Assembly: GCF_900116555.1 (NCBI RefSeq)
Contig: NZ_FPAT01000004.1
Span: 310,001-374,000 of the forward strand
Direction: 5' to 3'
Origin: Actinopolyspora lacussalsi subsp. righensis
GTDB lineage: Bacteria > Actinomycetota > Actinomycetes > Mycobacteriales > Pseudonocardiaceae
Length of the DNA: 64,000 nt
Shown: positions 33,680 to 41,715 of the stretch, piece after piece
Layout of the letters: each line of letters opens with the position of its first letter
Position numbering within the stretch: position 1 is the stretch's first letter
The notes under the pieces: model-generated
Seen by the model: the letters and a program-made list of their open reading frames with translations, nothing else
Databases searched by the model: none
What the model was told of the DNA's origin: nothing
Made by a program: the position numbers and the translations under genes

Positions 33680-34792
33680 TCAGGTCCGGATCGCCTCGAC
33701 CGCGTCGAGGACCTTCTCGCGGAACTTCGGAGGCAGCGGCACGTAACCCGCCTGCTCCAGGTTCTCCTGGCCCGCGTGTGCCGCGATCCGCAGCGCGGCG
33801 GTCACGGACTTCGCGGTCTGCTTGTCGTAGCCCGCCGAGCACACGACCTCGTAGGTGGCCAGCACCAGCGGGTAGACCCCCGGCGAGTCGTTGCCGTAGA
33901 TCGACTCCAGGTTCAGCCGGAGGTCGTGCCCGGTACCGGCTATCTCGGCACCGTCGATGGCCTTGCCCGCGGATCGGCTGGTGAGTTCGACCGGACCGTT
34001 ACCGCTGTCGATGGCGGCGATGCCGAGTCCTGCGTTCTTCGGGAAGGCCCAGGCCGCGTAGGTGATCCCACCCTCGGTCTGCTCGACCGAGGAGGTGACT
34101 CCGTCGGTACCTGCCCTGCCCTGGCCGACACCGGATCCGGGGCGGAACGTCTTGCCCGAGCCGTTCCACATCCCGTGGGTGGCGATGGAGAGGTATTCCT
34201 GGAAGTTGGCCGAGGTGCCGGACTCGTCGGAGCGGTAGAACGGCACGATCTCGGTTCCCGGCAGGTCGGCCCCCTGGTTGAGCCGCTGGATGGCCGGGTC
34301 GTTCCACGTGGTGATCTCGCCCTGGTAGATCTTGGCGATCGTCTCCGGGCTGAGGTTGAGGTCGTCGACCCCCGGAAGGTTGTAGGTGATCGCGAGCGGC
34401 CCGAACACCATGGGGATGTTCCAGGCGGGGTTGCCCCCGCAGCGTTTCCTGGCCTTCGCGGCCTCGGCACTGTTGAGCGCCTCGTCCGACCCGGCGAAGT
34501 CGACCTGCCCGGCGGTGAAGGCGGATATGCCCTTGCCCGAGCCGGAGGCCGTGTAGTTGAGCTGCCTGCCCTCGCACTTGACGCCGAAGTCCCTGGCGAA
34601 GACATCCATCGCGTTCTTCTGCGCGGAAGAGCCCTCGGCGACCACGGAGGCGTCTCCGCAGTCGACCTCGAGTTGCCGCAACTCGGTGTTCAGATCGGCC
34701 GTGGTGACGTTGCGATCGGTTCCGCAGGAGGTCAGCGCGAGAACACCGACCGCGAGAAACCCGAGCGCGAACCTGTGCCGCCCGAAGTGCAC
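33680..34792 (-). CDS. pstS: Phosphate-binding lipoprotein PstS
   Basis: A 370-residue lipoprotein. The signal peptide ends in a lipobox LALTSCG at about residues 18-22. Phosphate-ligand segments include EGSSAQKNAMDVF, ASGSGKGISAF, DFAGSDEALN and RSDESGTSANFQEYL, in the usual PstS order. It captures phosphate outside the membrane for PstCAB. GTG at 34792 has GGAGGAG upstream; the longer frame has no signal peptide fit. A PHO box lies about 85 bp upstream. It is the first gene of the operon. Confidence 0.95.
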   Translation of the reverse strand: MHFGRHRFALGFLAVGVLALTSCGTDRNVTTADLNTELRQLEVDCGDASVVAEGSSAQKNAMDVFARDFGVKCEGRQLNYTASGSGKGISAFTAGQVDFAGSDEALNSAEAAKARKRCGGNPAWNIPMVFGPLAITYNLPGVDDLNLSPETIAKIYQGEITTWNDPAIQRLNQGADLPGTEIVPFYRSDESGTSANFQEYLSIATHGMWNGSGKTFRPGSGVGQGRAGTDGVTSSVEQTEGGITYAAWAFPKNAGLGIAAIDSGNGPVELTSRSAGKAIDGAEIAGTGHDLRLNLESIYGNDSPGVYPLVLATYEVVCSAGYDKQTAKSVTAALRIAAHAGQENLEQAGYVPLPPKFREKVLDAVEAIRT

Positions 34793-34875
34793 GTCGCTCC
34801 TCCAAGACAACGGAGTTGACGGCGTGTGCCGTTCCGAGAGCGACCCTAAGCCGACTCGGTAGCCATCGACCGCCA

Positions 34876-34897
34876 TCCAGGTGAACAGAAAATGAAC
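34876..34897 (-). promoter_or_regulatory. PHO box upstream of pstS
   Basis: Read on the minus strand: GTTCATT-TTCT then GTTCACC-TGGA, two 11-bp direct units matching PhoP-binding repeats. It is in the right place and orientation for phosphate-starvation control of the pst operon. Confidence 0.72.
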
Positions 34898-34929
34898 ACG
34901 GCACGCTAAGTAAGCAAGCACACAGCTAA

Positions 34930-34962
34930 GCGGGTGAGCACACCCGAAAACTGCTCACCCGC
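34930..34962 (-). terminator. Hairpin terminator of mshD
   Basis: GCGGGTGAGCA and TGCTCACCCGC form a perfect 11-bp stem around an 11-base loop, 37 bp beyond the mshD stop. It separates mshD from the pst promoter. Confidence 0.72.
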
Positions 34963-34998
34963 ACCACAATATTGAACACCCTCAGTGTTCAGCGTTGC

Positions 34999-35961
34999 TC
35001 ATCGGCCGAGCTGTGCGTCGACATCCCAGCGCTCGAAGCCGAGACGACGGTAAACACTGACGGCGGGACCGTTGTCCGCCTCCACGTAGAGCAGCACCCT
35101 CGGACATCCGACGTCGCGCAGGTAGCGCAACCCGGCCAACGTCAGAGCTCTCCCGAGTCCACTACCCTGCGTGTTCGGATCGACTCCGACCACGTAGACC
35201 TCGCCGCTCCCGTCCGGGTGAATCTTGGTCCAGTGGAATCCGAGCAACCGGTCGGCATCGTCCACGGCCAGCAGGAACCCCGCCGGATCGAACCAGTCCA
35301 GTCCTTCCTTCTCCCGCAGCTCCGCCTCGGTCATCCCGCCCTGCTCGGGGTGCCAGGAGAACGCGAGGTGATTGACTCGGACCAGTTCCGGTTCGTCCTC
35401 GCCGACCCGGAAACCACGTACCGTCACTCCCTCCGGCAGGACCGGCTCGTCGAGTTCGGCACCGCTCAACTCACGCCCCATCCGCCACAGTTCGCGAACC
35501 CGGGTGAAACCGAACCGGTCAGCCAGCCGGACCGCGGCCGCGAGCAGGCCGTGCGACCAGATGCGCAGCCGGTACGAATCCCCTTCGTCGTCGGGTTCGA
35601 CGGGTATCTCGGCACGTTCCAACAACGCCGCCACCAGCTGGGTACCGATCCCGTTCTCGCGGAAGCGGGGATGTACCGCGAGTTCGGCGACCAGGGGTTC
35701 CCCCCGGGATTCGCCCTCGGTGTCCATGTGGGCGTAACCCGCCAGTTCGCCGCCGTCGGCACGGATCACGAAGTGTTCCGAACCCGCGACATCGGCCTGC
35801 ACCGGCTCGATCTGTTCACTGACCCCCCGGTGGGAGCGCAACCGCAGGATCACGTGCTCACCTACGGGCGCCACCCCGTCGGCTCGCTCGGCAGCGGTCA
35901 GCAGGTCGAAGACCTCGGCGGTCTCGGTCTCGTCAAGTCCGTTTCGCCACGTCAGATGCAC
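34999..35961 (-). CDS. mshD: Mycothiol synthase (MshD)
   Basis: A 320-residue enzyme with two GNAT domains that adds acetyl from acetyl-CoA to Cys-GlcN-Ins in the last step of mycothiol synthesis. The N-terminal GNAT has VHPRFRENGIGTQLVAALLE; the C-terminal, active GNAT has VGVDPNTQGSGLGRALTLAGLRYL, the acetyl-CoA loop, and ends VYRRLGFERWDVDAQ. HPEQGGM and WTKIHPDGSGEVYVV are typical MshD segments. GTG at 35961 (or the adjacent GTG) is the likely start. glnR lies close by with one permease gene between, similar to the glnR-mshD pair of Mycobacterium. Confidence 0.93.
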   Translation of the reverse strand: MHLTWRNGLDETETAEVFDLLTAAERADGVAPVGEHVILRLRSHRGVSEQIEPVQADVAGSEHFVIRADGGELAGYAHMDTEGESRGEPLVAELAVHPRFRENGIGTQLVAALLERAEIPVEPDDEGDSYRLRIWSHGLLAAAVRLADRFGFTRVRELWRMGRELSGAELDEPVLPEGVTVRGFRVGEDEPELVRVNHLAFSWHPEQGGMTEAELREKEGLDWFDPAGFLLAVDDADRLLGFHWTKIHPDGSGEVYVVGVDPNTQGSGLGRALTLAGLRYLRDVGCPRVLLYVEADNGPAVSVYRRLGFERWDVDAQLGR

Positions 35962-36096
35962 CACACGACCGAGATTACCGATGTTCAACCAGCGTTGGTT
36001 GCCCGCGTGACCCACCTCCGGCTAGAAAACCAACCGAACAACCGTCACAACCGCGACACGATCCCGGAGGGGAGTGAGTCGACGGCTGCGGAGCAG

Positions 36097-36120
36097 CGTC
36101 GATTTCTCGCGAAATCGCCG
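36097..36120. repeat. Short palindrome, single copy
   Basis: Exact copy with core CGATTTCTCGCGAAATCG, between the divergent mshD and permease genes, 73 bp before a hairpin repeat copy. Confidence 0.88.
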
Positions 36121-36192
36121 CGTCCGCGAAGCTCCCAAAGCCGAGCCCCAACCACTCCCGCAGGCTGAACTCCGACCATCCTCGCAGCCCGC

Positions 36193-36302
36193 ACCGCCGC
36201 GGGTTCTCTCGTGCGGCTCTCGCGAGGACGGCCCCGACGTTGTGTAGGTCGCTACCCGATGTCGGGGCATCCGCAGCGAGAGCCGCACGAGAGGTTCCGC
36301 CA
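36193..36302 (+). repeat. Nested-hairpin dispersed repeat, copy 4 (leader of the permease)
   Basis: The outer stem is perfect here: CTCGTGCGGCTCTCGC against GCGAGAGCCGCACGAG. The middle stem is GCCCCGAC/GTCGGGGC and the inner hairpin GTAG-GTCG-CTAC. It ends 47 bp before the start codon of the amino acid permease, on the same strand. Confidence 0.88.
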
Positions 36303-36349
36303 AGCGACCAACCAGGCAACACAAGCCCATCACCCAAAGGAAAGTGGTC

Positions 36350-37630
36350 ATGCGTTTGAAAGCCCGCCTCGGTACCGCCGACGCGGTGACGATCGGACTC
36401 GGTTCGATGATCGGCGCCGGGCTCTTCGCGGCGTTCGCCCCCGCGGCCTCGCTGGCGGGCTGGAACCTCGTCCCGGCACTGTTGCTGGCGGCGTTCGTGG
36501 CGTTCTGCAACGCGTCGAGCTCGGCGGCGCTGGCGGCCCGCTACCCCACCGCGGGAGGTACCTACGTCTACGGCCGCGAACGGCTCGGTCCGCTCTGGGG
36601 CTACCTGGCCGGTTGGGGATTCGTCACCGGCAAGACGGCTTCGTGCGCCGCGATGGCGCTGACTGCGGCGAACTACCTCTCGCCGTCGCACCGCGAGGCC
36701 GTGGCGGTGGTGTTCGTGCTGCTGCTCGCCGGGACCAACTACATCGGGATCACCCGCACGGCGCGGCTGGCCCGAGTGCTGCTGGTGATCACGCTGGCCG
36801 GGTTGGCGGTGGCGCTCGTCGCGACATGGCTCCCGGACTCGGATCCACCGCTGCTGCCCGGCACCGGGGCCGTCTCGTCGGATACCGGGTCGCGCTGGGG
36901 CGGCCTGTGGGGGACGACCGGCGCAGCGGGGTTGCTGTTCTTCGCCTTCGCCGGGTACGCGCGGATAGCCACCCTCGGTGAGGAGGTCCGCGATCCGGAA
37001 CGGACCATCCCGCAGGCCATTCCGATCGCCCTGGGCATCGTGGTGCTGCTGTACCTGGTGGTCGGAGTGACGCTGCTCGGTTCGCTGGGGCCGTCCGGGT
37101 TGGCCGAATCCACCGCACCGCTCGCCGAGGCGGTAAGGGAGGGCCCCCTTCCGTGGCTGGCACCGGCCGCACGACTGGCCGCGGGTACGGCCGCGCTGGG
37201 AGCGCTGCTCGCCCTGCTCGCGGGGGTGGGAAGAACCGCGATGGCGATGGCCCGCGAGCGAGACCTGCCGGGCACGCTGGAGCGCGTTCACCCCCGGTTC
37301 GGCACCCCGCACCACGCCGAGCTCGGAGTAGCCGCCGTAGTGGTGCTGCTGATCGCGGCGGGTGACCTGCGCGCGGTGATCGGCTTCTCCTCGTTCGGTG
37401 TGCTGATCTACTACGCGATCGCCAACGCGGCGGCGTGGACCCTGCCCGGGGAACAACGGTGGTTCCCCAGGGCGCTACCCGTCGTGGGCCTACTGGGGTG
37501 CGCTGTACTCGCGTTCAGCCTGCCGTGGCAGGCCGTCGTGGCCGGGATCGGCTGCTTCGGCGTCGGGATCCTGTTCCGCGAGCGGCGGAAGATCCGCTCT
37601 CTCCTGCGCGGCCGAGTCGGCACGTCGTGA
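36350..37630 (+). CDS. APC-family amino acid permease
   Basis: A 426-residue membrane protein with about 12 helices. The first helix has the APC substrate/sodium-site signature GLGSMIGAGLFAAFAPAA; FAFAGYARIATLGEEVRDPERTIPQAIPIAL is the conserved segment after helix 6. It should carry amino acids or related cations, with protons or sodium. ATG at 36350 follows GGAAAG. The 3' end overlaps the convergent glnR gene by 141 bp. A structured repeat lies in its leader, so its expression might respond to that structure, but this is conjecture. Confidence 0.88.
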   Translation: MRLKARLGTADAVTIGLGSMIGAGLFAAFAPAASLAGWNLVPALLLAAFVAFCNASSSAALAARYPTAGGTYVYGRERLGPLWGYLAGWGFVTGKTASCAAMALTAANYLSPSHREAVAVVFVLLLAGTNYIGITRTARLARVLLVITLAGLAVALVATWLPDSDPPLLPGTGAVSSDTGSRWGGLWGTTGAAGLLFFAFAGYARIATLGEEVRDPERTIPQAIPIALGIVVLLYLVVGVTLLGSLGPSGLAESTAPLAEAVREGPLPWLAPAARLAAGTAALGALLALLAGVGRTAMAMARERDLPGTLERVHPRFGTPHHAELGVAAVVVLLIAAGDLRAVIGFSSFGVLIYYAIANAAAWTLPGEQRWFPRALPVVGLLGCAVLAFSLPWQAVVAGIGCFGVGILFRERRKIRSLLRGRVGTS

Positions 37631-38320
37631 ACCGGTCGCGTCCCGGTTCGTCCGCGAGGGCCGCACGAACTTGTAGCCCACGCTGCGGACCGTTCCGATC
37701 ATGGCCTCGTGCTCGGGGCCCAGCTTCGCGCGCAGCCGCCTGATGTGCACGTCCACCGTCCGGGTACCGCCGAAGAAGTCGTAGCCCCAGACCTCCTGCA
37801 GCAGCTGCACCCTCGTGAAGACCCTGCCCGCGTGGGTGGCGAGGTGCTTGAGCAGCTCGAACTCCTTGTAGGTCAGTTCGAGTGCCTTGCCCTTGAGCCT
37901 GGCCGTGTAGGTCTCGTCCTCGATGACCAGGTCGCCCACGGTCACCGGTCCACCGGCGACGGATTCGGCCCCACGCTGCGCGGTGCGCAGCCTGATCCGC
38001 GCGTCGACCTCGGCCGGACCCGCGGTGGGCAGCAGCACGTCGTCCACGCCCCACTCGGCGTTGACCACCACGAGGCCGCCCTCGTTGACCACGGCGAACA
38101 CCGGCACCCCGGCGCCTCCCGAGGACAGCATCCGGCACAGGTTCCTGGCGTTGGCGAGGTTGTCGCGGGCGTCGACGACGACGAGTTCGTGTCCGCTGGC
38201 AGTGACCATCGCGGAGCTGTCCGGAGCGATCACCCGCACCCGGTGCGGCAGCAGGGACAACGCGGGCAGCACGGACTCGCAGTCGGACTCGTTACTCAAC
38301 AGCAGCAGATCGGAGCTCAT
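37490..38320 (-). CDS. glnR: Orphan response regulator GlnR
   Basis: A 276-residue OmpR-type regulator that controls nitrogen metabolism in actinomycetes without a partner kinase. The receiver-like domain (residues 1-115) keeps the Asp region ELVVVDARDNLANARNLCRML, but lacks the usual acidic pocket at the start (MSSDLLLLSNES), typical of GlnR. The winged helix is at 135-230 (ELTYKEFELLKHLATHAGRVFTRVQLLQEVWGYDFFGGTRTVDVHIRRLRAKLG). ATG at 38320 has GGAGG upstream. An unusually long C-terminal tail (about 45 residues, acidic/Pro) runs under the convergent permease gene. It lies near mshD, as in Mycobacterium. Confidence 0.92.
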   Translation of the reverse strand: MSSDLLLLSNESDCESVLPALSLLPHRVRVIAPDSSAMVTASGHELVVVDARDNLANARNLCRMLSSGGAGVPVFAVVNEGGLVVVNAEWGVDDVLLPTAGPAEVDARIRLRTAQRGAESVAGGPVTVGDLVIEDETYTARLKGKALELTYKEFELLKHLATHAGRVFTRVQLLQEVWGYDFFGGTRTVDVHIRRLRAKLGPEHEAMIGTVRSVGYKFVRPSRTNRDATGSRRADSAAQERADLPPLAEQDPDAEAADPGHDGLPRQAEREYSAPQ

Positions 38321-38647
38321 ACAATGCCTCCGTGAACCGGCGCGAACGCCGGAAGTGGGCGATACGGAAAATGCGCCGTAACCGGGCTGTGAGGCTCCGT
38401 TGCCTCCGATGACGGTGAGAATACCCATAACACGCCGGACAAGCACGGGTAACGCAACACAGGTCACACGAGCGCGGCAGCGCTGCCAGCGCGAAGAGCG
38501 GCCAGTCCGAAGAGCGATCGGTCTCGAACCGTCCGGTGGCGGGAATTCGCGCGGCGAGCACGGAACGGCCGCGCACCCGACGCGGCGCGGCCCGAGGGAT
38601 TCCGCCACGAGAGGTAAGCGACGAACTCCTACTAGAGTGAAAACACC

Positions 38648-39484
38648 GTGTCCCCCGCGGCGGATACACCAGACAGAAACGGAAACCTCCCGGTGCGACG
38701 TGCCTTCCCGTTCAAGAAGCTCACGATCACGCTGGTCGTGCTGCTCGGCCTGTTCCTGGCGGCCGACTTCGGCGGCGCGGCCCTCGCCGAGTACCAGGTG
38801 TCCAAGAAACTGGGGAGGAAACTCGAACTCGGGCGCGACCCGGGAGTCCGGATAACCGGCTTTCCGTTCCTGACCCAGGCGGTGCGGGGTGACTTCCGCG
38901 ACGTGCGGTTACGCGTACCGGGTGTGGACGTCGGTCCGCTGCGCGACGTCGACGTCCGGGCGGAGCTGCATCACGCGCGGATCTCCACCCTCGGCATGTT
39001 GACCGGTGAGAACAACCGGATAGCGGTCGACGAGGTGACCGGCGAGCTCCGAATCGGCGAATCCGATCTGGACAAGGCGGTGCCGGTCGAGGACCTGCGC
39101 ATAACCCCGGTCGATACCCCCGCGGCCTCGGCGGCCGCGTCCGGCGGCGCGGGCAGCGACTCCTCGACGGGTGTACGGCTGCGCGGAAAGGTCGACATCG
39201 CGGGGACGACCAACCGGGTCACCGTCACCGGCACGCTGCGGCTGGAGAACGGCAAGCTGCGGATCGTGCCGAACGAACTGGATCTGGAGAACAGCGCCGT
39301 CGGCAGGGTGGACATTGCGGGCACCTTCGAGAAGATGATCCTGCGGCAGTTCGACACCACGCTCGACCCGGGAGGACTTCCGTTCGACGTACGCCCCACG
39401 GCCGTCGAGGTGGAACGCGGCACCCTGGTGGTCGCGGGCAGCGCCGACAACGTGATCATCAACGGGAACGGGAGTGGTGGCTGA
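38648..39484 (+). CDS. lmeA: LmeA-like DUF2993 protein
   Basis: A 278-residue membrane-anchored protein. A single N-terminal helix (LTITLVVLLGLFLAADFGGAALA, residues 23-45) is followed by a tubular-lipid-binding-like DUF2993 domain (VRITGFPFLTQAVRGDFRDVRLRVPGV, then GVRLRGKVDIAGTTNRVTVTGTLRLENGKLRIVPN). In Mycobacterium the orthologue LmeA helps lipomannan mature in the periplasm. Gene order with glnR upstream and a thioredoxin-like gene downstream matches Rv0818-Rv0816c. Its stop overlaps the next start (TGATG). Function here is inferred from synteny and family. Confidence 0.85.
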   Translation: MSPAADTPDRNGNLPVRRAFPFKKLTITLVVLLGLFLAADFGGAALAEYQVSKKLGRKLELGRDPGVRITGFPFLTQAVRGDFRDVRLRVPGVDVGPLRDVDVRAELHHARISTLGMLTGENNRIAVDEVTGELRIGESDLDKAVPVEDLRITPVDTPAASAAASGGAGSDSSTGVRLRGKVDIAGTTNRVTVTGTLRLENGKLRIVPNELDLENSAVGRVDIAGTFEKMILRQFDTTLDPGGLPFDVRPTAVEVERGTLVVAGSADNVIINGNGSGG

Positions 39485-40026
39485 TGCCGCCGGAGTGGTG
39501 GGCGCTGCTGCTCTCGCTGATCGCGACGCTGGTGCTCGGCTCGGCGCTTCGCGCGCGGGAGGGGCGGATCACCACGCGGAATAACCACCGCGGCAGCGGA
39601 GTTTCCCGGGAAGTGTTCGATCAGCTTCCCGCGGAGATCGCCGAGGTACTGCGCCGCGAGGTGACCGGAACCGGCGGCGAGGTGACCGGCGACGGGGTGA
39701 CCGGAACCGGGCGCACAACCGGTTCGGTGGCCGGCTCCGCCGCACGAGACGCCACGCCCGAGATCACTCTGTTGCAACTGTCCACCACGTTCTGCGCCCC
39801 GTGCAGACACGCCCGCATCCTGCTGTCGACGATGGCCGAACGGACCACGGGACTGCGCCACGTGGAGATCGACCTGACCAACCGTCCGGAGTGGTCGGCA
39901 CCGTTGGGCGTGCACACCACACCCACCACGCTCGCGCTGGACACCGACGGGCGGGAACTGTTCCGGCTCTCGGGGGTGCCGCGCCGCGAAGGGCTCACCG
40001 AGGCACTGCGCCCGTACCTTCCCTGA
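39484..40026 (+). CDS. Membrane-anchored thioredoxin-like protein (ThiX-like)
   Basis: A 180-residue protein with an N-terminal helix (WWALLLSLIATLVLGSAL), a Gly/Thr-rich linker (residues 60-90) and a thioredoxin fold with redox motif CAPCRHARILL. The cis-Pro strand is visible as GVHTTPTTLALDTDG. It should reduce or oxidise disulfides at the membrane surface. Position after lmeA and before the sulfur operon (DUF4395, cysA2, sseC) matches the thiX gene of Mycobacterium (Rv0816c). The stop is followed by a partial hairpin repeat on the opposite strand. Confidence 0.85.
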   Translation: MPPEWWALLLSLIATLVLGSALRAREGRITTRNNHRGSGVSREVFDQLPAEIAEVLRREVTGTGGEVTGDGVTGTGRTTGSVAGSAARDATPEITLLQLSTTFCAPCRHARILLSTMAERTTGLRHVEIDLTNRPEWSAPLGVHTTPTTLALDTDGRELFRLSGVPRREGLTEALRPYLP

Positions 40027-40062
40027 TCGAAGTTTTCCGATCGGGTTGTCGGGTCGCTCGCT

Positions 40063-40115
40063 CGGCGGAACCTCTCGCACGGCTCTCGCTGTGGGTCCCC
40101 CGACATCGGGTAGCC
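40063..40115 (-). repeat. Partial nested-hairpin repeat, copy 5
   Basis: Only the 3' half is recognisable (minus strand): CTACCCGATGTCGGGG, then GCGAGAGCCGTGCGAG and GAGGTTCCGCC. The 5' arm is replaced by unrelated sequence, so it cannot form the full hairpin. Confidence 0.75.
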
Positions 40116-40207
40116 AGACCGGCACAAGAAGCGCCGGTTCGGATACATCCATCCCAACAGGTGAACAATCTTTCCGCTCGCCGCTCGTGACGGGTAATCT
40201 CCGAAGT

Positions 40208-40279
40208 GTGCATGTACTGCTGACCTCCAGGCGCGCTGTGGATCTGTGCCGCGTCGGAAGCAGCCTGTGTCGCGGGTGA
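40208..40279 (+). CDS. Cysteine-rich leader peptide of the sulfur operon
   Basis: A 23-codon frame, GTG at 40208 to TGA at 40279, encodes a peptide ending VDLCRVGSSLCRG, with an earlier LLTSRRA segment. This is the typical actinobacterial putative leader peptide placed before sulfur-assimilation operons, where ribosome speed at Cys codons is thought to control downstream genes. It lies 104 bp upstream of the DUF4395-cysA2-sseC operon. I did not find a clear alternative terminator fold by eye. The CRVxxxLC spacing and strand match the family well. Confidence 0.8.
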   Translation: MHVLLTSRRAVDLCRVGSSLCRG

Positions 40280-40382
40280 CGACCCGGGCGGCGGCACCGA
40301 ATGCGATCGGTTCTCACACCGACGTGGCGGCCTTCCCCGTCCCGGCGGATTCGGCACCCTGTTCCACCAGCCAGGAGACACC

Positions 40383-40832
40383 ATGCCCAGTGATGACCGC
40401 CTCGATCCACGCGGTGTCCGTTTCACGGCATGGATCACCAGCGGCATCCTCGTCCTGGGGCTGCTGACCGGTAGCTGGCGGATCCTGGCCGCACAGACCG
40501 CGCTGTTCGCGCTGTGCGCGTTCGTGGGGCTACGCCTCAATCCGTGGGGACACCTCTACCGGCAAACGGTGCGCCCTCGGTTGCCCGAGGGTGGCGAGCA
40601 GTCGTACGAGGACCCCGAACCGGTTCGTTTCGCCCAGGGAATCGGATTCGCCTGCACCCTGGTGGCAACCGTCGGATACGCCGGAGAGTGGCTCCTCTTG
40701 GGGGTGACGGCGAACGCGCTGGCACTGGTCGCCGCGCTGCTCAACGCCGCCTTCGGCTACTGCCTCGGTTGCCGGTTGTATCCGTTGATCCGGAGGTTGG
40801 TTCCCGCGGGCTCGACCTCCCAAATCCGCTGA
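40383..40832 (+). CDS. DUF4395 membrane protein
   Basis: A 149-residue protein with four hydrophobic helices (two near residues 15-45, two near 83-125). The DUF4395 motif is visible as D-x-RG-x-RFTAW at the start, RLNPWGHLYRQTVRPRLP, and the paired Cys GYCLGCRLYPLI. DUF4395 proteins are found with thiosulfate sulfurtransferases and may move a sulfur compound or handle thiols at the membrane. The ATG follows GGAGAC. It is the first structural gene after the Cys leader, with cysA2 starting 37 bp after its stop. Confidence 0.85.
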   Translation: MPSDDRLDPRGVRFTAWITSGILVLGLLTGSWRILAAQTALFALCAFVGLRLNPWGHLYRQTVRPRLPEGGEQSYEDPEPVRFAQGIGFACTLVATVGYAGEWLLLGVTANALALVAALLNAAFGYCLGCRLYPLIRRLVPAGSTSQIR

Positions 40833-40869
40833 GAATTCACTTCGCCGATACGAGCAAAGGAGTCGCTCG

Positions 40870-41715
40870 ATGAGTCGTGAACAGGTCCTGGTAACCACCG
40901 ACTGGGCCGAACAGAACCTGGATACCGACGGGGTCGTGTTCGCCGAGGTGGACGAGGACACCACAGCCTACGACGGTGGACACATCCGCGGCGCGGTCAA
41001 GCTCGACTGGCGCAACGAACTGCAGGATCACGTGCGGCGTGACTTCGTGGGCCGGGAGGACTTCGGCAAGCTTCTCTCCGCCAAGGGGATCTCGAACGAC
41101 GACACGGTGATCCTCTACGGCGGCAACAACAACTGGTTCGCCGCCTACGCCTACTGGTACTTCAAGCTCTACGGGCACCGCGACGTGCGGCTGCTCGACG
41201 GCGGCCGCAAGAAGTGGGAGCTGGACGGCCGGGAACTGACCAAGGAGGTCCCGGAGCGCCCCGCCACCAACTACGTCGCGGGTGAGCCGGACAGCTCGAT
41301 CCGCGCGTTCCGCGACGAGGTCGTGGATTCGATCGGTGAGCGCAACCTGGTCGACGTACGCTCGCCCGACGAGTTCTCCGGGAAGCTGCTCGCCCCCGCG
41401 CACCTGCCGCAGGAGTCCGCGCAGCGCGGCGGTCACATCCCCTCGGCGATCAACGTTCCCTGGAGCCGCGCGGCCAACGAGGACGGCACCTTCAAGTCGG
41501 ACGACGAGCTGCGCAAGGTCTACAACGAGGCCGGGCTCGACGAGTCCAGGAACACGATCGCCTACTGCAGGATCGGCGAGCGTTCCTCGCACACCTGGTT
41601 CGTGCTGCACGAACTGCTGGGGCACCAGAACGTGAAGAACTACGACGGTTCCTGGACCGAGTACGGCTCGCTGGTCGGCGTGCCGATCGAGAACCCGAGT
41701 GAGCAGGAGGCATGA
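40870..41715 (+). CDS. cysA: Thiosulfate sulfurtransferase CysA2-like
   Basis: A 281-residue, two-domain rhodanese. The N-terminal inactive domain has HIRGAVKLDWRNELQDHVRR; the C-terminal active domain has LVDVRSPDEF, GHIPSAINVPW and the catalytic loop IAYCRIGERSSHTWFVL with its Cys. It transfers sulfur from thiosulfate to a nucleophile, so it takes part in sulfur-carrier or thiol metabolism. The next gene, sseC, overlaps its stop (ATGA), and DUF4395 precedes. The operon is headed by the Cys leader peptide. It matches CysA2 of Mycobacterium (Rv0815c). Confidence 0.94.
   Translation: MSREQVLVTTDWAEQNLDTDGVVFAEVDEDTTAYDGGHIRGAVKLDWRNELQDHVRRDFVGREDFGKLLSAKGISNDDTVILYGGNNNWFAAYAYWYFKLYGHRDVRLLDGGRKKWELDGRELTKEVPERPATNYVAGEPDSSIRAFRDEVVDSIGERNLVDVRSPDEFSGKLLAPAHLPQESAQRGGHIPSAINVPWSRAANEDGTFKSDDELRKVYNEAGLDESRNTIAYCRIGERSSHTWFVLHELLGHQNVKNYDGSWTEYGSLVGVPIENPSEQEA

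Noticed and set aside
36016-36349. Short minus-strand frames upstream of mshD
   Set aside because: They are translations of the palindrome and hairpin repeat; none has a ribosome site or a conserved domain.
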